Positions 26,394-35,133 of a DNA stretch of 64,000 nucleotides are shown here, piece after piece; position 1 is the first letter of the stretch, and each line of letters opens with the position of its first letter. Source of the stretch: CAZTHM01 sp041946825 (GTDB taxonomy: Bacteria; Acidobacteriota; Terriglobia; UBA7540); contig JBHGBD010000002.1 in the NCBI GenBank assembly GCA_041946825.1, forward strand, positions 282,740 to 346,739, read 5' to 3'. The notes under the pieces are model-generated. The model was not told where the DNA came from. It saw only the letters and a list, made by a program, of their open reading frames with translations, and made no database searches. The position numbers and the translations under genes are program-made.

Positions 26394-27419
26394 ATGGCAG
26401 CGCTGCGATTCGCGATGTTTGGCGCCGGGTTCTGGTCGCATTACCAACTGGCGGGGTGGAAGGAACTCGGCGGGGTAGAGTGCGTGGCCTTGTGCGACCG
26501 CGTGCGCAGTAAGGCCGAAGCGCGCGCGGAGGAATTCGGAGTGCCGCGCGTCTATGACGACCCGGAACAAATCTTCAAACTCGAGAAGTTGGATTTCGTT
26601 GACGTCGTTACCAGCCCCGAGACCCATGGCGGACTCGTCCACCTGGCGGCGGCAAACAAGCTGCCCGTCATCTGCCAGAAGCCCATGGCCGTGACTTATC
26701 AGGAGGCCGAAGGCATGGTAAGCGCCTGCCGCGAGGCGGGCGTTCCCTTTTTCGTCCACGAGAACTGGCGCTGGCAAACCCCTATCCGCGAGTTGAAACG
26801 CGTGCTCGACGGCGGCCGCATCGGCGCGCCATTCCGCGCGCGGCTGCGGATGGTGTCGGGATTCCCCGTTTTCAGAAATCAGCCGTTCCTCGCGGAACTG
26901 GAGGAATTCGTTCTCACCGACGTGGGCACACACCTGCTCGACGCGGCGCGGTTTCTCTTCGGAGAGGTCGAAACCCTCTACTGTCAAACCCACCGTGTCC
27001 ACGCGAATATCAAGGGCGAAGATGTGGCCACGGTGATGATGAAAACGCGCGATGGCGTCACGGTGATGATAGAGCTGGGATATGCGGAGAATTTCCTGGA
27101 AAACGACCGCTTCCCCGAAACTCTGGCCTTCATCGAAGGGAGTTGCGGTTCCGTCGAACTTGCAGGTGATTTCCGGATACGCGTGACGACCGAGGAGGGA
27201 ACGTTGGCGAAACGCTTTCCACCCCCGAGATACAGTTGGGTGGACCCGGCCTATGCGGTCGTCCAAAGCAGCATTGTGGCTTGCCACGCGAACATCCTGC
27301 GGGCGCTGAAGGGCGAAGGCCCCGCGGAAACAACCGGCGAGGACAACCTCAAAACTTTGCGGCTGGTTTTCGCCGCTTACAAGTCGGCACAGACCGGAAG
27401 CACGATCCTCATCGCGTAG
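26394..27419 (+). CDS. apsD: Gfo/Idh/MocA-family oxidoreductase, probable D-apiose dehydrogenase
   Basis: A 341-residue protein. Residues 4-25 are the NAD(P)-binding turn (RFAMFGAGFWSHYQLAGWKE). The C-terminal half is the alpha/beta substrate domain with FFVHENWRWQTPIRELKRVL and LTDVGTHLLDAARFLFGE (catalytic histidine region). The usual EKP motif reads QKPMAVT, with glutamine for glutamate. HENWRWQ, the CQKPM motif and PPPRYSWVDPAY fit my recollection of D-apiose dehydrogenases (ApsD), which oxidise D-apiose to apionolactone. The neighbours, an apiosidase plus ApnL-, ApnO- and OiaC-like genes, strengthen the call. SD GGGAGAG precedes the ATG. First gene of the operon. Confidence 0.75.
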   Translation: MAALRFAMFGAGFWSHYQLAGWKELGGVECVALCDRVRSKAEARAEEFGVPRVYDDPEQIFKLEKLDFVDVVTSPETHGGLVHLAAANKLPVICQKPMAVTYQEAEGMVSACREAGVPFFVHENWRWQTPIRELKRVLDGGRIGAPFRARLRMVSGFPVFRNQPFLAELEEFVLTDVGTHLLDAARFLFGEVETLYCQTHRVHANIKGEDVATVMMKTRDGVTVMIELGYAENFLENDRFPETLAFIEGSCGSVELAGDFRIRVTTEEGTLAKRFPPPRYSWVDPAYAVVQSSIVACHANILRALKGEGPAETTGEDNLKTLRLVFAAYKSAQTGSTILIA

Positions 27420-27432
27420 TGTGGGAATTTCG

Positions 27433-28284
27433 ATGGGCGACATTAAGCTCTGCCTCTTCACTTCAACGCCCGACATGAATTCGCTGCGCTTCGTCGTCAA
27501 AGTGCTGACCGGCGCTCCACGCGAACTCGCCGAGCGCGCCGTCGCATACGGGTACGACGGCATCGAGTTCATGCCCGATCCGAAAGACGTTCCTGACCCA
27601 ATTGCCTTTGAGGCCGCAATCAAAGCTTCCGGGGCTGTCATGCCGGTCGTGAACACGGGGCGCGTCTTCGCCCAAGGACTGCCGCTGCTCCAAGCCGATC
27701 CAAAAGCGCGCAGAAATTCCCTGGAAGGATTCAAGCGCATCCTCGATTTCGCCGGCCACTTCAAAGCCCGCGTGGGCCTGGGCGCAGCGCGGGGGGCGGG
27801 CATCCCGGGCGCTTCGCGCGGGGAATTGGAGCGAATGGCCGCGGATGTCTTTCGCGAGCTTGCCGCGCACGCCCAACAGGTTGGTGCAGTCATCATGCTC
27901 GAACCCGCCGACCCCGGCGTGACCAGCTTCATCAACACGGTGGATGAAGCGATGGCGTGGGTCGACCGCATCGCGAGCCCGGCCTTCAGCGTGATGCTCG
28001 ATACGTATCAGCTCTCCGAATCAGAGCCTTCCATCGAGCATGGGATTCGCGCCGCGCGCGGGCATGCCCGGCATATTCATTTCTATGACCCGAGCCGCTG
28101 GCCACCTGGGGTTCTTGCGGAGAAAGACCGCCTGGATTGGCCGCGCCTGATGCGCGTGTTGCGGGATGAAGGTTTCTCAGGCTCCGGGTCGGTGGTGCTG
28201 GCGCCGGAAGGCGATCCGGAACCGGCTGCGCGGAAGTCCGCACGGTTCCTCAGACGACTATTGCAGGACAGAGGCGAATCATGA
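27433..28284 (+). CDS. Xylose isomerase-like TIM-barrel sugar isomerase/epimerase
   Basis: About 283 residues from the ATG at 27433; a GTG four codons earlier (27421) is the alternative. It is an AP-endonuclease-2/xylose-isomerase-like barrel: AVAYGYDGIEFMPDP near the start, metal-ligand strands VIMLEPADP, VMLDTYQLSES and HARHIHFYDPSRWPPG, and VVLAPEGDP at the end. It starts shortly after the dehydrogenase stop and overlaps the SDR by four bases, so it belongs to the apiose-type operon. It is not the OiaC candidate (that gene is at 33237). It might isomerise a tetrulose or keto intermediate downstream, but this is a guess. Confidence 0.85.
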   Translation: MGDIKLCLFTSTPDMNSLRFVVKVLTGAPRELAERAVAYGYDGIEFMPDPKDVPDPIAFEAAIKASGAVMPVVNTGRVFAQGLPLLQADPKARRNSLEGFKRILDFAGHFKARVGLGAARGAGIPGASRGELERMAADVFRELAAHAQQVGAVIMLEPADPGVTSFINTVDEAMAWVDRIASPAFSVMLDTYQLSESEPSIEHGIRAARGHARHIHFYDPSRWPPGVLAEKDRLDWPRLMRVLRDEGFSGSGSVVLAPEGDPEPAARKSARFLRRLLQDRGES

Positions 28285-29051
28285 GTCTCCAAAGCCGCGT
28301 CGCAATCGTTACCGGTGCGGGGCGCGGAATCGGCAAGGCGATCGCCCGCGTGCTCGGCGAGCGCGGAATGAGCGTGGGGGTTTGCGATATCGATTCCGCT
28401 CTGGCAACTGGCGCCGCAGAGGAATTGAGCCGCCGCGGAATCCGCGCCATTCCACTGGTGGCGGACGTTTCGAGCAAGCAGGAAGTCGAAGCGATGACGG
28501 GCCGCGCGGAAACCGAACTCGGCCCGCTGTGGCTGCTCGTGAACAACGCCGGCATCTTCTTTTCCGGCCCGGCCGCGGAGATGAGCGAACAGGCTTGGGA
28601 CAAGGCATTCGCCGTGGACGCTAAAGGAGTGTTCCTGTGCTCGCAGGCGGCAATTCGCCGCATGATGCCTCGCCGCGCGGGACGCATCGTCAACGTTTCT
28701 TCCATCGCCGGGATCATCGTGCGGACGAACCAAATCGGTTATTGCGCCGCCAAGGCCGCCGTGGTTCACTTCTCGCGCTGCCTTGCCGTCGAGATGGCGC
28801 CCCTCGGGATTACGGTCAATTGTCTCTGTCCGGGCATGACCCGCACTGAGATGCTCGAGCAGGGAGCCCGGGAACGCGGCCTGAATCTTGAGGCGATGGT
28901 GGACCTGATTCCCGATGGGCGCATGGCCGCGCCCGAGGACCACGCGAACCTGGTGGCTTTTCTGGCTTCGGAAGAGGCCGCGCACATCACGGGCCAGATC
29001 GTTTCCGTAGACGGCGGCCAGAGCCAGTTCCTTCCCCTGGTGCGGCCATGA
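28281..29051 (+). CDS. Short-chain dehydrogenase/reductase (SDR)
   Basis: A 256-residue classical SDR with TGAGRGIGKA (residues 11-20), NNAGIFF, the serine of IVNVSSIAG, and YCAAKAAVVHF containing the catalytic Tyr and Lys. The C terminus ITGQIVSVDGG is standard. ATGA overlaps couple it to the isomerase before it and to the lactonase-like gene after it (28281-28284 and 29048-29051), so it is a full member of the operon. The known oxidative apiose route does not strictly need an SDR; it could reduce or oxidise a later C4 intermediate, or act on another sugar. Confidence 0.9.
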   Translation: MSLQSRVAIVTGAGRGIGKAIARVLGERGMSVGVCDIDSALATGAAEELSRRGIRAIPLVADVSSKQEVEAMTGRAETELGPLWLLVNNAGIFFSGPAAEMSEQAWDKAFAVDAKGVFLCSQAAIRRMMPRRAGRIVNVSSIAGIIVRTNQIGYCAAKAAVVHFSRCLAVEMAPLGITVNCLCPGMTRTEMLEQGARERGLNLEAMVDLIPDGRMAAPEDHANLVAFLASEEAAHITGQIVSVDGGQSQFLPLVRP

Positions 29052-31183
29052 AGCGCGCTATGGGAGATGGAATGATCGAGCCTCCATCCATCGTGAAGTC
29101 GCATGGAGGGCGGGAAGAACCCCGTGCCCGCCGCTCGCGACGAGTATTCATTCAAACGCTGGCTGGAATGCCGATGATCGCCAGGGGGATCGAGCTGTCT
29201 TCGCAGCGAGGAGTACAGATGAAAGTCCGTTTGCCGAAGCGCGTGATTTACTACGGGGTCGATGAACCTTTGCCGGAGCAGGTTCCTTTGCGCGCCGGCC
29301 CCCTGACGCTCGCGTATGAGGCTGGCGGTCTGCGCTATATTCGCCTCGGGCAGCGCGAAATCCTCCGCCGCATCTACGTCGCTGTGCGGGACCGCAACTG
29401 GGGAACCGTTCCGCCGCGCATTTCAAATTTGAGAAAGGAAACGACCCGCGACTCGTTCCGAATCTCCTATGAGGTGACACATCGGCAGGGTGAAATCGAC
29501 TTCTTTTGGAAAGGGAACATCGCCGGCAAAGAGGACGGAAGCATCATTTTCACTCTGGATGGAATAGCCCGTTCGACCTTCCTGAAGAACCGTATCGGTT
29601 TTTGCGTGCTCCATCCCATCCGCGAATGCGCGGGACGTCCCTGCGTCATGGAACAAGTTAACGGCAAAATAGTGGAGGGCAATTTCCCGCATTATATCTC
29701 TCCCCATCAGCCCTTTCTGGATATGCGCTCGATCTCGCATGAGGTCATGCCCGGTTTGACTGCCGAGATCCGATTTGAAGGAGACGACTTTGAAATGGAA
29801 GACCAGCGCAACTGGGCCGATGCCTCCTACAAGACTTATTGCACTCCGTTGCGCCTTCCCTTCCCGGTCGAAGTCCAGGCCGGGGCGAGAATTTTGCAAT
29901 CCGTCACGCTGAAAATGAAGGGAACGATTCCGTCGCCCATCGCCGATCGGGGAGCCGAACGACTGACCCTGGAGATTCACGAGGGCAAGGGGAGCGCCCT
30001 GCCACAAACCGGTTTGGGAATGGCCAGCCACAGTGAGCCATTGAGCCAGCAGGCGCAGGCGAGGCTGCGGGCTCTGAATCTTTCCCATTTGCGCGTTGAT
30101 CTCAAGCTGGGTTCCCCGGACATGGAAACTTCCCTGCGCCGCGCTGTCACGGATGCCAGCGGAATCTTCGTTCCGCTGGAGGCGGCGTTGTTTCTTTCCC
30201 CCGGGACGGAGGAAGATGGACTTAGGCAGCTGCGGGCGCTCGTTGACCAACTCAGTCCGGTTGTCGTCAGATGGTTGATATTCCACGAAGCAGAAAAATC
30301 GACGACTGCGCAATGGGTCGCGCTCGCGCGGAAGATTCTGGGCGGCTACAACCCCAATATCAAGTTCGCGGCGGGCACGAACGCTTACTTCGCCGAACTG
30401 AACCGAGGTCAGCCCCCAAACGACGGCATTGACTTGGTGACCTACTCCATCAATCCGCAAGTCCACGCCTTCGACAGCGCCACAATGGTGGAGAATCTCG
30501 AAGCGCAGACCTCGACCATCGAAAGCGCCCGGCAATTCGTCAGCGGTCGCAGGGTCGTCGTAAGCCCCGTCACGTTGAAGCCGCGCTTCAACCCCAACGC
30601 CACAGGGCCGGGACCGGAGCCCGCGCCGGGCGAATTGCCCTCGCAAGTGGACGCGCGGCAGATGTCGCTTTTCGGCGCCGGATGGACGCTCGGGAGCATC
30701 AAGTATCTCGCCGAAAGCGGCGTTCACAGCCTCACTTACTTTGAAACTACAGGCTGGCGTGGCGTGATGGAAACCGAACAAGGCTCGCCGGTTCCGGAAA
30801 AATTCTGCTCGATTCCCGGCGCGGTCTTTCCCGTCTATCACGTGCTCGCCGATATCTGCGAGTTTTCGGCAGGAGAAGTTGTATTGTCGAGTTCGAATGC
30901 TCCGCTGGCCGTGGAAGGTCTGACTCTGCGCAAGGACGGAAGAACACGCATTCTTCTCGCGAACTTCACCGGCCAGGAACAGCACATTCAAATCCACGGC
31001 GCGGACACGGGGAAGGTCGGGTCGGTAAAATTCCTCGACGAAACCAACGCGCAATTCGCCATGACCTCGCCGGAATCTTTTCGCAAACAGCGCGGAGAGG
31101 CTCTCAAGAAGCGGGACCGGAAAGTCGAAATCTCCTTGGGCCCGTACGCCGTGGCGCGCATCGATCATGGTGATCTGAAGTAG
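29048..31183 (+). CDS. apnL: Probable D-apionate lactonase (ApnL-like)
   Basis: A 711-residue protein. The first 45 residues look like a weak twin-arginine leader (ARRSRRVFIQTLAGMPMIA), so it may be exported; the core starts at about residue 70. The N-terminal beta domain carries RYIRLGQREILRRIYVAVRD, NWGTVPPRISN, and RNRIGFCVLHP-like text (KNRIGFCVLHPIRECAGRPC). A barrel-like middle (LNLSHLRVDLKLG, VRWLIFHEAE, DLVTYSINPQVHAFD) and a beta C-terminal domain follow. This layout agrees with my memory of ApnL, which opens apionolactone to D-apionate. No alternative family came to mind. The leader, if real, is odd because the dehydrogenase before it has none; an ATG near 29220 (MKVRLPKRV) would give a cytoplasmic form. 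Confidence 0.68.
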   Translation: MKRAMGDGMIEPPSIVKSHGGREEPRARRSRRVFIQTLAGMPMIARGIELSSQRGVQMKVRLPKRVIYYGVDEPLPEQVPLRAGPLTLAYEAGGLRYIRLGQREILRRIYVAVRDRNWGTVPPRISNLRKETTRDSFRISYEVTHRQGEIDFFWKGNIAGKEDGSIIFTLDGIARSTFLKNRIGFCVLHPIRECAGRPCVMEQVNGKIVEGNFPHYISPHQPFLDMRSISHEVMPGLTAEIRFEGDDFEMEDQRNWADASYKTYCTPLRLPFPVEVQAGARILQSVTLKMKGTIPSPIADRGAERLTLEIHEGKGSALPQTGLGMASHSEPLSQQAQARLRALNLSHLRVDLKLGSPDMETSLRRAVTDASGIFVPLEAALFLSPGTEEDGLRQLRALVDQLSPVVVRWLIFHEAEKSTTAQWVALARKILGGYNPNIKFAAGTNAYFAELNRGQPPNDGIDLVTYSINPQVHAFDSATMVENLEAQTSTIESARQFVSGRRVVVSPVTLKPRFNPNATGPGPEPAPGELPSQVDARQMSLFGAGWTLGSIKYLAESGVHSLTYFETTGWRGVMETEQGSPVPEKFCSIPGAVFPVYHVLADICEFSAGEVVLSSSNAPLAVEGLTLRKDGRTRILLANFTGQEQHIQIHGADTGKVGSVKFLDETNAQFAMTSPESFRKQRGEALKKRDRKVEISLGPYAVARIDHGDLK

Positions 31184-31192
31184 GGGGCGAAT

Positions 31193-32038
31193 ATGGCAAC
31201 GACGATCGGATTGTTTGGCGCGGGAGGAAGCATGGGCATACGAGTTGTCAGGGCACTCGCAAAGGACTCCGACTATCGTCTCTACTGTGTCGAACCCGGC
31301 GAAGCCGGGAAGGCGCGCTTGAAGGACTACGGCCTCGTCCCGGTTCCCCAGGATTCGGCGGCAAAAGAAGCTGAAATCGTGATCTTTGCGGTCCCCGACC
31401 TTTACATGGGCAAGATCACCTCTGAAGTCGTACCTCAGCTCAATCCCGGGACTCTGGTGATGACTCTCGATCCCGCCGCCGCGCATGCCGGCAGGCTGCC
31501 TGCGCGCGCGGATATCTCATATTTCGTTACCCATCCCGCGCACCCGCCGGTCTTTAACGACGAGACGACAACGGAAGCCAAGCGTGACTTCTTCGGGAGC
31601 GGCAGGGCCAAGCAGGCCATTGTGTGCGCGCTGATGCAAGGCCCGGAGGCGGACTATGCGCGCGGCGAGGCGCTGGCGCGAAAGATTTTCGGGCCAATCC
31701 TTCGCGCGCATCGAGTCACGGTCGAGCAGATGGCGATTCTCGAGCCCGCACTTTCCGAAACGCTGTGCGCAACCTGCCTGACGGTAATTCGCGAGGGCAT
31801 GGATGAAGCCATTCGACGCGGTGTCCCGCCTCAGGCCGCGCGAGACTTCCTGTTGGGTCACATCAACATCGAGCTCGCCATCCTGTTCAACGAAACCGAC
31901 TGGCAGCTTTCCGCCGGAGCGAAGAAGGCCGTGGAAGAGGCCAAGAGGGTTATCTTCAAGCCCGATTGGAAAAGGATCTTCGAGCCGGAGAATATTCGCG
32001 AGAGCGTGCTTTCGATCACCGGCGGCAAGGCAGCATAA
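31193..32038 (+). CDS. apnO: Probable D-apionate oxidoisomerase (ApnO-like, 6PGDH-type fold)
   Basis: A 281-residue protein with an N-terminal Rossmann motif (IGLFGAGGSMGIRVVRALA, residues 5-23) and a phosphogluconate-dehydrogenase-like helical C terminus (VTVEQMAILEPALSETLCAT, RDFLLGHINIELAILFN, RIFEPENI). FVTHPAHPPVFNDE is a conserved-looking substrate loop. Length and order fit ApnO, which turns D-apionate into 3-oxo-isoapionate with NAD. It lies nine bases after the lactonase gene, with GGGGGCG before its ATG. Alternative: another 6PGDH-fold dehydrogenase of unknown substrate, but the neighbours make ApnO the best reading. Confidence 0.7.
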   Translation: MATTIGLFGAGGSMGIRVVRALAKDSDYRLYCVEPGEAGKARLKDYGLVPVPQDSAAKEAEIVIFAVPDLYMGKITSEVVPQLNPGTLVMTLDPAAAHAGRLPARADISYFVTHPAHPPVFNDETTTEAKRDFFGSGRAKQAIVCALMQGPEADYARGEALARKIFGPILRAHRVTVEQMAILEPALSETLCATCLTVIREGMDEAIRRGVPPQAARDFLLGHINIELAILFNETDWQLSAGAKKAVEEAKRVIFKPDWKRIFEPENIRESVLSITGGKAA

Positions 32039-32079
32039 ACCGTGACTGCCACCACATGACCCGGAATTGAGGAGGATTT

Positions 32080-33102
32080 GTGACGGGAAATATCGGCCTG
32101 GGAATTGCGGGAGTATTGCTGGGCGGATTCTTGAACGGCTCCTGGGTGCTCCCCATGAAGCGCCTCGGGAAGTGGCGATGGGAGAACACCTGGCTTGCTT
32201 TTTCGCTTCTGGGATTGATCGTTATCCCGTGGATCGTCGCTTTTGTCACAGTGCCGGAGCTTGACGTCATTCTCGCTGGCGCCTCGGGGAAGACGCTCGC
32301 CAAGGTTCTGATCTTCGGGTTTGGGTGGGGGGTCGGCAATATTCTGTTCGGGCTCGGGGTAAATCGCCTGGGGCTGGCGGTCGGTTACGGAATCATTCTT
32401 GGGCTCATCGCGCCCATTGGCACTTTCCTCCCGCTGATTGTTCTCCACCCGGAGAGGCTCTGGACGCGCCAGGGCCTGGCGCTGATTGCCGGGACAGCCC
32501 TGGTCGTCGTGGGCATCGTCTTCTGCGCTCTCGCCGGCAGGCGCCGCGAGCAGGAAGCCAAAACGCTGGCGCCGATGGTGCAATCGGGATTCTTAATCGG
32601 CTTGGTAATCTGTGTCGCCTCCGGCATCCTTTCGCCCATGCTGAATTTCGCTTTTGTGTTCGGAGAAGAACTGCAGCAGCAGACCGCCGCTTCCGGCGTC
32701 AGCGCGAGCATGTCATCGAACGTCCTCTGGGCGCTGACCCTGACCGCGGGCTTCGTCGCTAACGCCGGCTACGCAGTCTTTTTGCTGGGAAAGAATCGCA
32801 CCTGGGGGGAATTCCGTGTTCCGGCGCGGCCCATTGGTTATTGGGCCGGCGCGGCCCTGATGGGCGTCTTGCTTTTCGGAAGCTTTATGGCCTATGGAAG
32901 CGGCGCCGTCGCGCTCGGGCCGCTGGGCGGAATCGTCGGCTGGCCACTTTTCATGTCGATGGGCCTCATCACCTCCAACGTGTGGGGAGCGGTCACCGGC
33001 GAATGGCGAGGCGCCAGCCGCCGTGCTTATGCTTACTCGCTCGTGGGGATTGTGTTCCTGATCGTCGCGATTGTGGTGATCTCCCGCGGCGGGAGCAGCT
33101 AG
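32080..33102 (+). CDS. RhaT-like sugar-proton symporter
   Basis: A 340-residue membrane protein with about ten helices. The N terminus (GVLLGGFLNGSWVLPMKRLGKWRWENTW, shown here in parts: GGFLNGSW and PMKRLGKWRWENTW) is the RhaT family signature; FGFGWGVGNILFGLGVNRLG and LGLIAPIGTFLPL follow. The start codon is GTG at 32080 after GAGGAG. RhaT itself imports L-rhamnose; family relatives occur with other deoxy- or branched sugars. Its position between apnO-like and oiaC-like genes suggests uptake of D-apiose or a related monosaccharide, an inference only. Confidence 0.82.
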   Translation: MTGNIGLGIAGVLLGGFLNGSWVLPMKRLGKWRWENTWLAFSLLGLIVIPWIVAFVTVPELDVILAGASGKTLAKVLIFGFGWGVGNILFGLGVNRLGLAVGYGIILGLIAPIGTFLPLIVLHPERLWTRQGLALIAGTALVVVGIVFCALAGRRREQEAKTLAPMVQSGFLIGLVICVASGILSPMLNFAFVFGEELQQQTAASGVSASMSSNVLWALTLTAGFVANAGYAVFLLGKNRTWGEFRVPARPIGYWAGAALMGVLLFGSFMAYGSGAVALGPLGGIVGWPLFMSMGLITSNVWGAVTGEWRGASRRAYAYSLVGIVFLIVAIVVISRGGSS

Positions 33103-33115
33103 ACGCTTCAGCCTC

Positions 33116-33196
33116 TGTCATCCTGAGCGCAGCTAAGGATCTTTTTCAGTTTGTTTCAAGGAACTGCCGGGAAGCTTCGCTTGGCTCAGCATGACA
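33116..33196. repeat. Dispersed inverted-repeat element, copy 2
   Basis: TGTCATCCTGAGC (33116-33128) and GCTCAGCATGACA (33184-33196) are terminal inverted repeats matching at 12 of 13 positions. It lies between the transporter and the OiaC-like gene, is 81 bp long and has no gene. A related copy is at 12400-12481. Confidence 0.65.
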
Positions 33197-33236
33197 TCAT
33201 CGAAGTCTCGAACATCCTCCTACGGGTTGAGGTCCC

Positions 33237-34049
33237 ATGAAACTGGGCATTGGCACTTATTGCTACATGTGGTCGATTGGATTTCCCGGCGCGACGCCGC
33301 GGAATCCCATGACTGCGTTCGGATTGCTCGCGCGCGCGCGCGAGTTAGGTGTGCAGGTCGTTCAATTCGGGCCGAATCTTTCGCTCGAATCGCTCGCCAA
33401 ATCCGATCTCGATGACTTGCTGGCGCAGGCAAAGAAATGGGACATCGAGCTGGAGGTCGGCACGCGCGGGCTGAATTTGGATCACCTCCAGCGGCAAATC
33501 GATCTGGCTCGGCGTGTAGGTTCAAAAATCCTGCGGACTATTCCGGAACTTGAGGGCGGCGAAACGCCCAATGCGGAACAGTTGGCAGAGTCGCTCCGAT
33601 TGATCCACCCCGAGCTGGGCAAATCCCGCGTCAAACTGGCGATCGAGAACGGAAAAATTCCGGCGGCCATACTCGATCGGGCACTCTGCTTGCTCTCCAG
33701 CCCGTGGATCGGCATCACGCTCGACACAGCGAATTCCCTCGCTATCCCGGAAGGGACAGAGCACGTGGTGAAGACGCTCGCGCCGCACACGGTCTGCCTG
33801 CACATCAAAGACTTCATCGTCAAGCGCGTCTGGCATATGATGGGCTTCGTGGTAGAGGGCAAGCCGGCCGGACAAGGGCAGCTCAACATTCCGTGGCTGC
33901 TCGAGATACTCCGGGCGGCGGGAGCTTCAGGTAATGCCATACTCGAACTTTGGCCGCCGGAACAGAAATCGCTCGAAGAAACTATCGCTCTCGAACAGTC
34001 GTGGGTCGCCGCAAGCATTCCTTACTTGCGCCAATTGATTCCCCAATAG
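33237..34049 (+). CDS. oiaC: Probable 3-oxo-isoapionate decarboxylase (OiaC-like TIM barrel)
   Basis: A 270-residue xylose-isomerase-like barrel. It opens with KLGIGTYCYMWSIGFPGATP, then VQVVQFGPNLSLESL and LEVGTRGLN; metal-ligand strands are likely VKLAIENGK, IGITLDTANSLA and TVCLHIKDFIVKR, and AILELWPPEQ closes the barrel. OiaC proteins, which decarboxylate 3-oxo-isoapionate to L-erythrulose, belong to this fold; the opening motif and length agree with my memory. It stands after the repeat element, on the same strand as the rest, with TTGAGG before the ATG. If the call is right, the gene set runs from apiose-containing polymer to a C4 ketose. Confidence 0.68.
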   Translation: MKLGIGTYCYMWSIGFPGATPRNPMTAFGLLARARELGVQVVQFGPNLSLESLAKSDLDDLLAQAKKWDIELEVGTRGLNLDHLQRQIDLARRVGSKILRTIPELEGGETPNAEQLAESLRLIHPELGKSRVKLAIENGKIPAAILDRALCLLSSPWIGITLDTANSLAIPEGTEHVVKTLAPHTVCLHIKDFIVKRVWHMMGFVVEGKPAGQGQLNIPWLLEILRAAGASGNAILELWPPEQKSLEETIALEQSWVAASIPYLRQLIPQ

Positions 34050-34178
34050 AAGCTTCCAGACGACCCGGCGGGGGGATGATTTGGCGCATGGGCGACCGGG
34101 GAGCATGCTTTGGCGTTGCTCACTCTTGAGATGTAGAATGGGTTGGCCTTCCATGGTCGGAGAGGTGGGTTCACCTTG

Positions 34179-35024
34179 ATGACTTCATTTTACTTCGACA
34201 ACTCAAGGGCCCAATCAAAGGTCTGTCGGGAAGCTCAAGATCACCGTGAGGCTTCCCCACTCCGTCCCTCGAGATTCTTGCTAGCTGTCCGGCGGCATTA
34301 TGGATTCCTCCCTCTGCTCGGCGGAATGGTGCTCCTCTTGACGCTCGCGCCCGCATACGCTTCGGGGGACGGGCAATTGGATTCGGTGCTGAGCAAGTTG
34401 AAGGGTGGAAGCAAAGGCAGCCTGGGTGAAGAGAAGATCGCCTCGGGATTGAAAGAGGCCCTGCAAGTAGGGACAGAGAACGCTGTCAAATCCACTGGAC
34501 GGCCGGACGGTTATTTCGGAAACAGCGCCATCAGGATTCTGCTGCCGCAGAAATTGCAGGTTATGGAAAAAGGCCTCCGCCTCATGGGCAGGGGGCCTCA
34601 AGTGGATGAGTTCGTCCTCAGCATGAATCGGGCAGCTGAACAGGCAGCACCTTTGGCGAAACCGATCTTCATAGAGGCACTCCGCCAGATGACGTTTGAG
34701 GATGCGCGGAAGATCCTCAAGGGTGGAGACACCGCGGCGACTGATTATTTCAAGGTGAAAACCTCCGAAAAGCTAACCGTGGCGTTTGCGCCTGTCGTGG
34801 AGAAAGCCATGGCAGATGTTGGGGTGAACCGCCAGTACAACAGCCTGATGGGAATCGCGTCCGCGCTTCCTTTTGGAAAGCCGGGAGCTTTGGACATCAA
34901 CCGTTACGTCGTTGCCAAGAGCCTCGACGGCCTCTTCTTCGTGTTGGGTCAGGAGGAAACGAAGATCAGGAAGAACCCTGCCGCTCAAATCACGCCCCTG
35001 CTGAAACAGGTGTTCGGAAAATAG
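34179..35024 (+). CDS. DUF4197-domain exported protein
   Basis: About 281 residues from the ATG at 34179; the frame opens at a TTG 12 codons earlier, without better signals. A hydrophobic segment (FLPLLGGMVLLLTLAPAYASG) precedes a mature domain of about 215 residues with GLKEALQVGTENAVKSTG, GYFGNSAIRILLP, FIEALRQMTFEDARKIL and GDTAATDYFKVKTSEKL, all characteristic of DUF4197. The family is periplasmic and has no known reaction. The long basic stretch before the hydrophobic segment is unusual and may mean the real start is closer to it. Not obviously linked to its neighbours. Confidence 0.88.
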   Translation: MTSFYFDNSRAQSKVCREAQDHREASPLRPSRFLLAVRRHYGFLPLLGGMVLLLTLAPAYASGDGQLDSVLSKLKGGSKGSLGEEKIASGLKEALQVGTENAVKSTGRPDGYFGNSAIRILLPQKLQVMEKGLRLMGRGPQVDEFVLSMNRAAEQAAPLAKPIFIEALRQMTFEDARKILKGGDTAATDYFKVKTSEKLTVAFAPVVEKAMADVGVNRQYNSLMGIASALPFGKPGALDINRYVVAKSLDGLFFVLGQEETKIRKNPAAQITPLLKQVFGK

Positions 35025-35133
35025 CCTGTTAATAACCCTCTGAAATTTTCCAGCGCGATCAGCGCCGGCGGGTCTACCTGGGACAACGCCGCACCCGAAG
35101 AGGGGTGGATCGGTGATTCAATACTTCCGATTT

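Noticed and set aside
26199..27971. A 590-codon open frame on the minus strand
   Set aside because: It is a shadow of the well supported Gfo/Idh/MocA and isomerase genes on the plus strand; its protein has no family features.
29423..31486. A 687-codon open frame on the minus strand
   Set aside because: Shadow of the ApnL-like gene and the next gene; the GC-rich third codon positions create long antisense frames.
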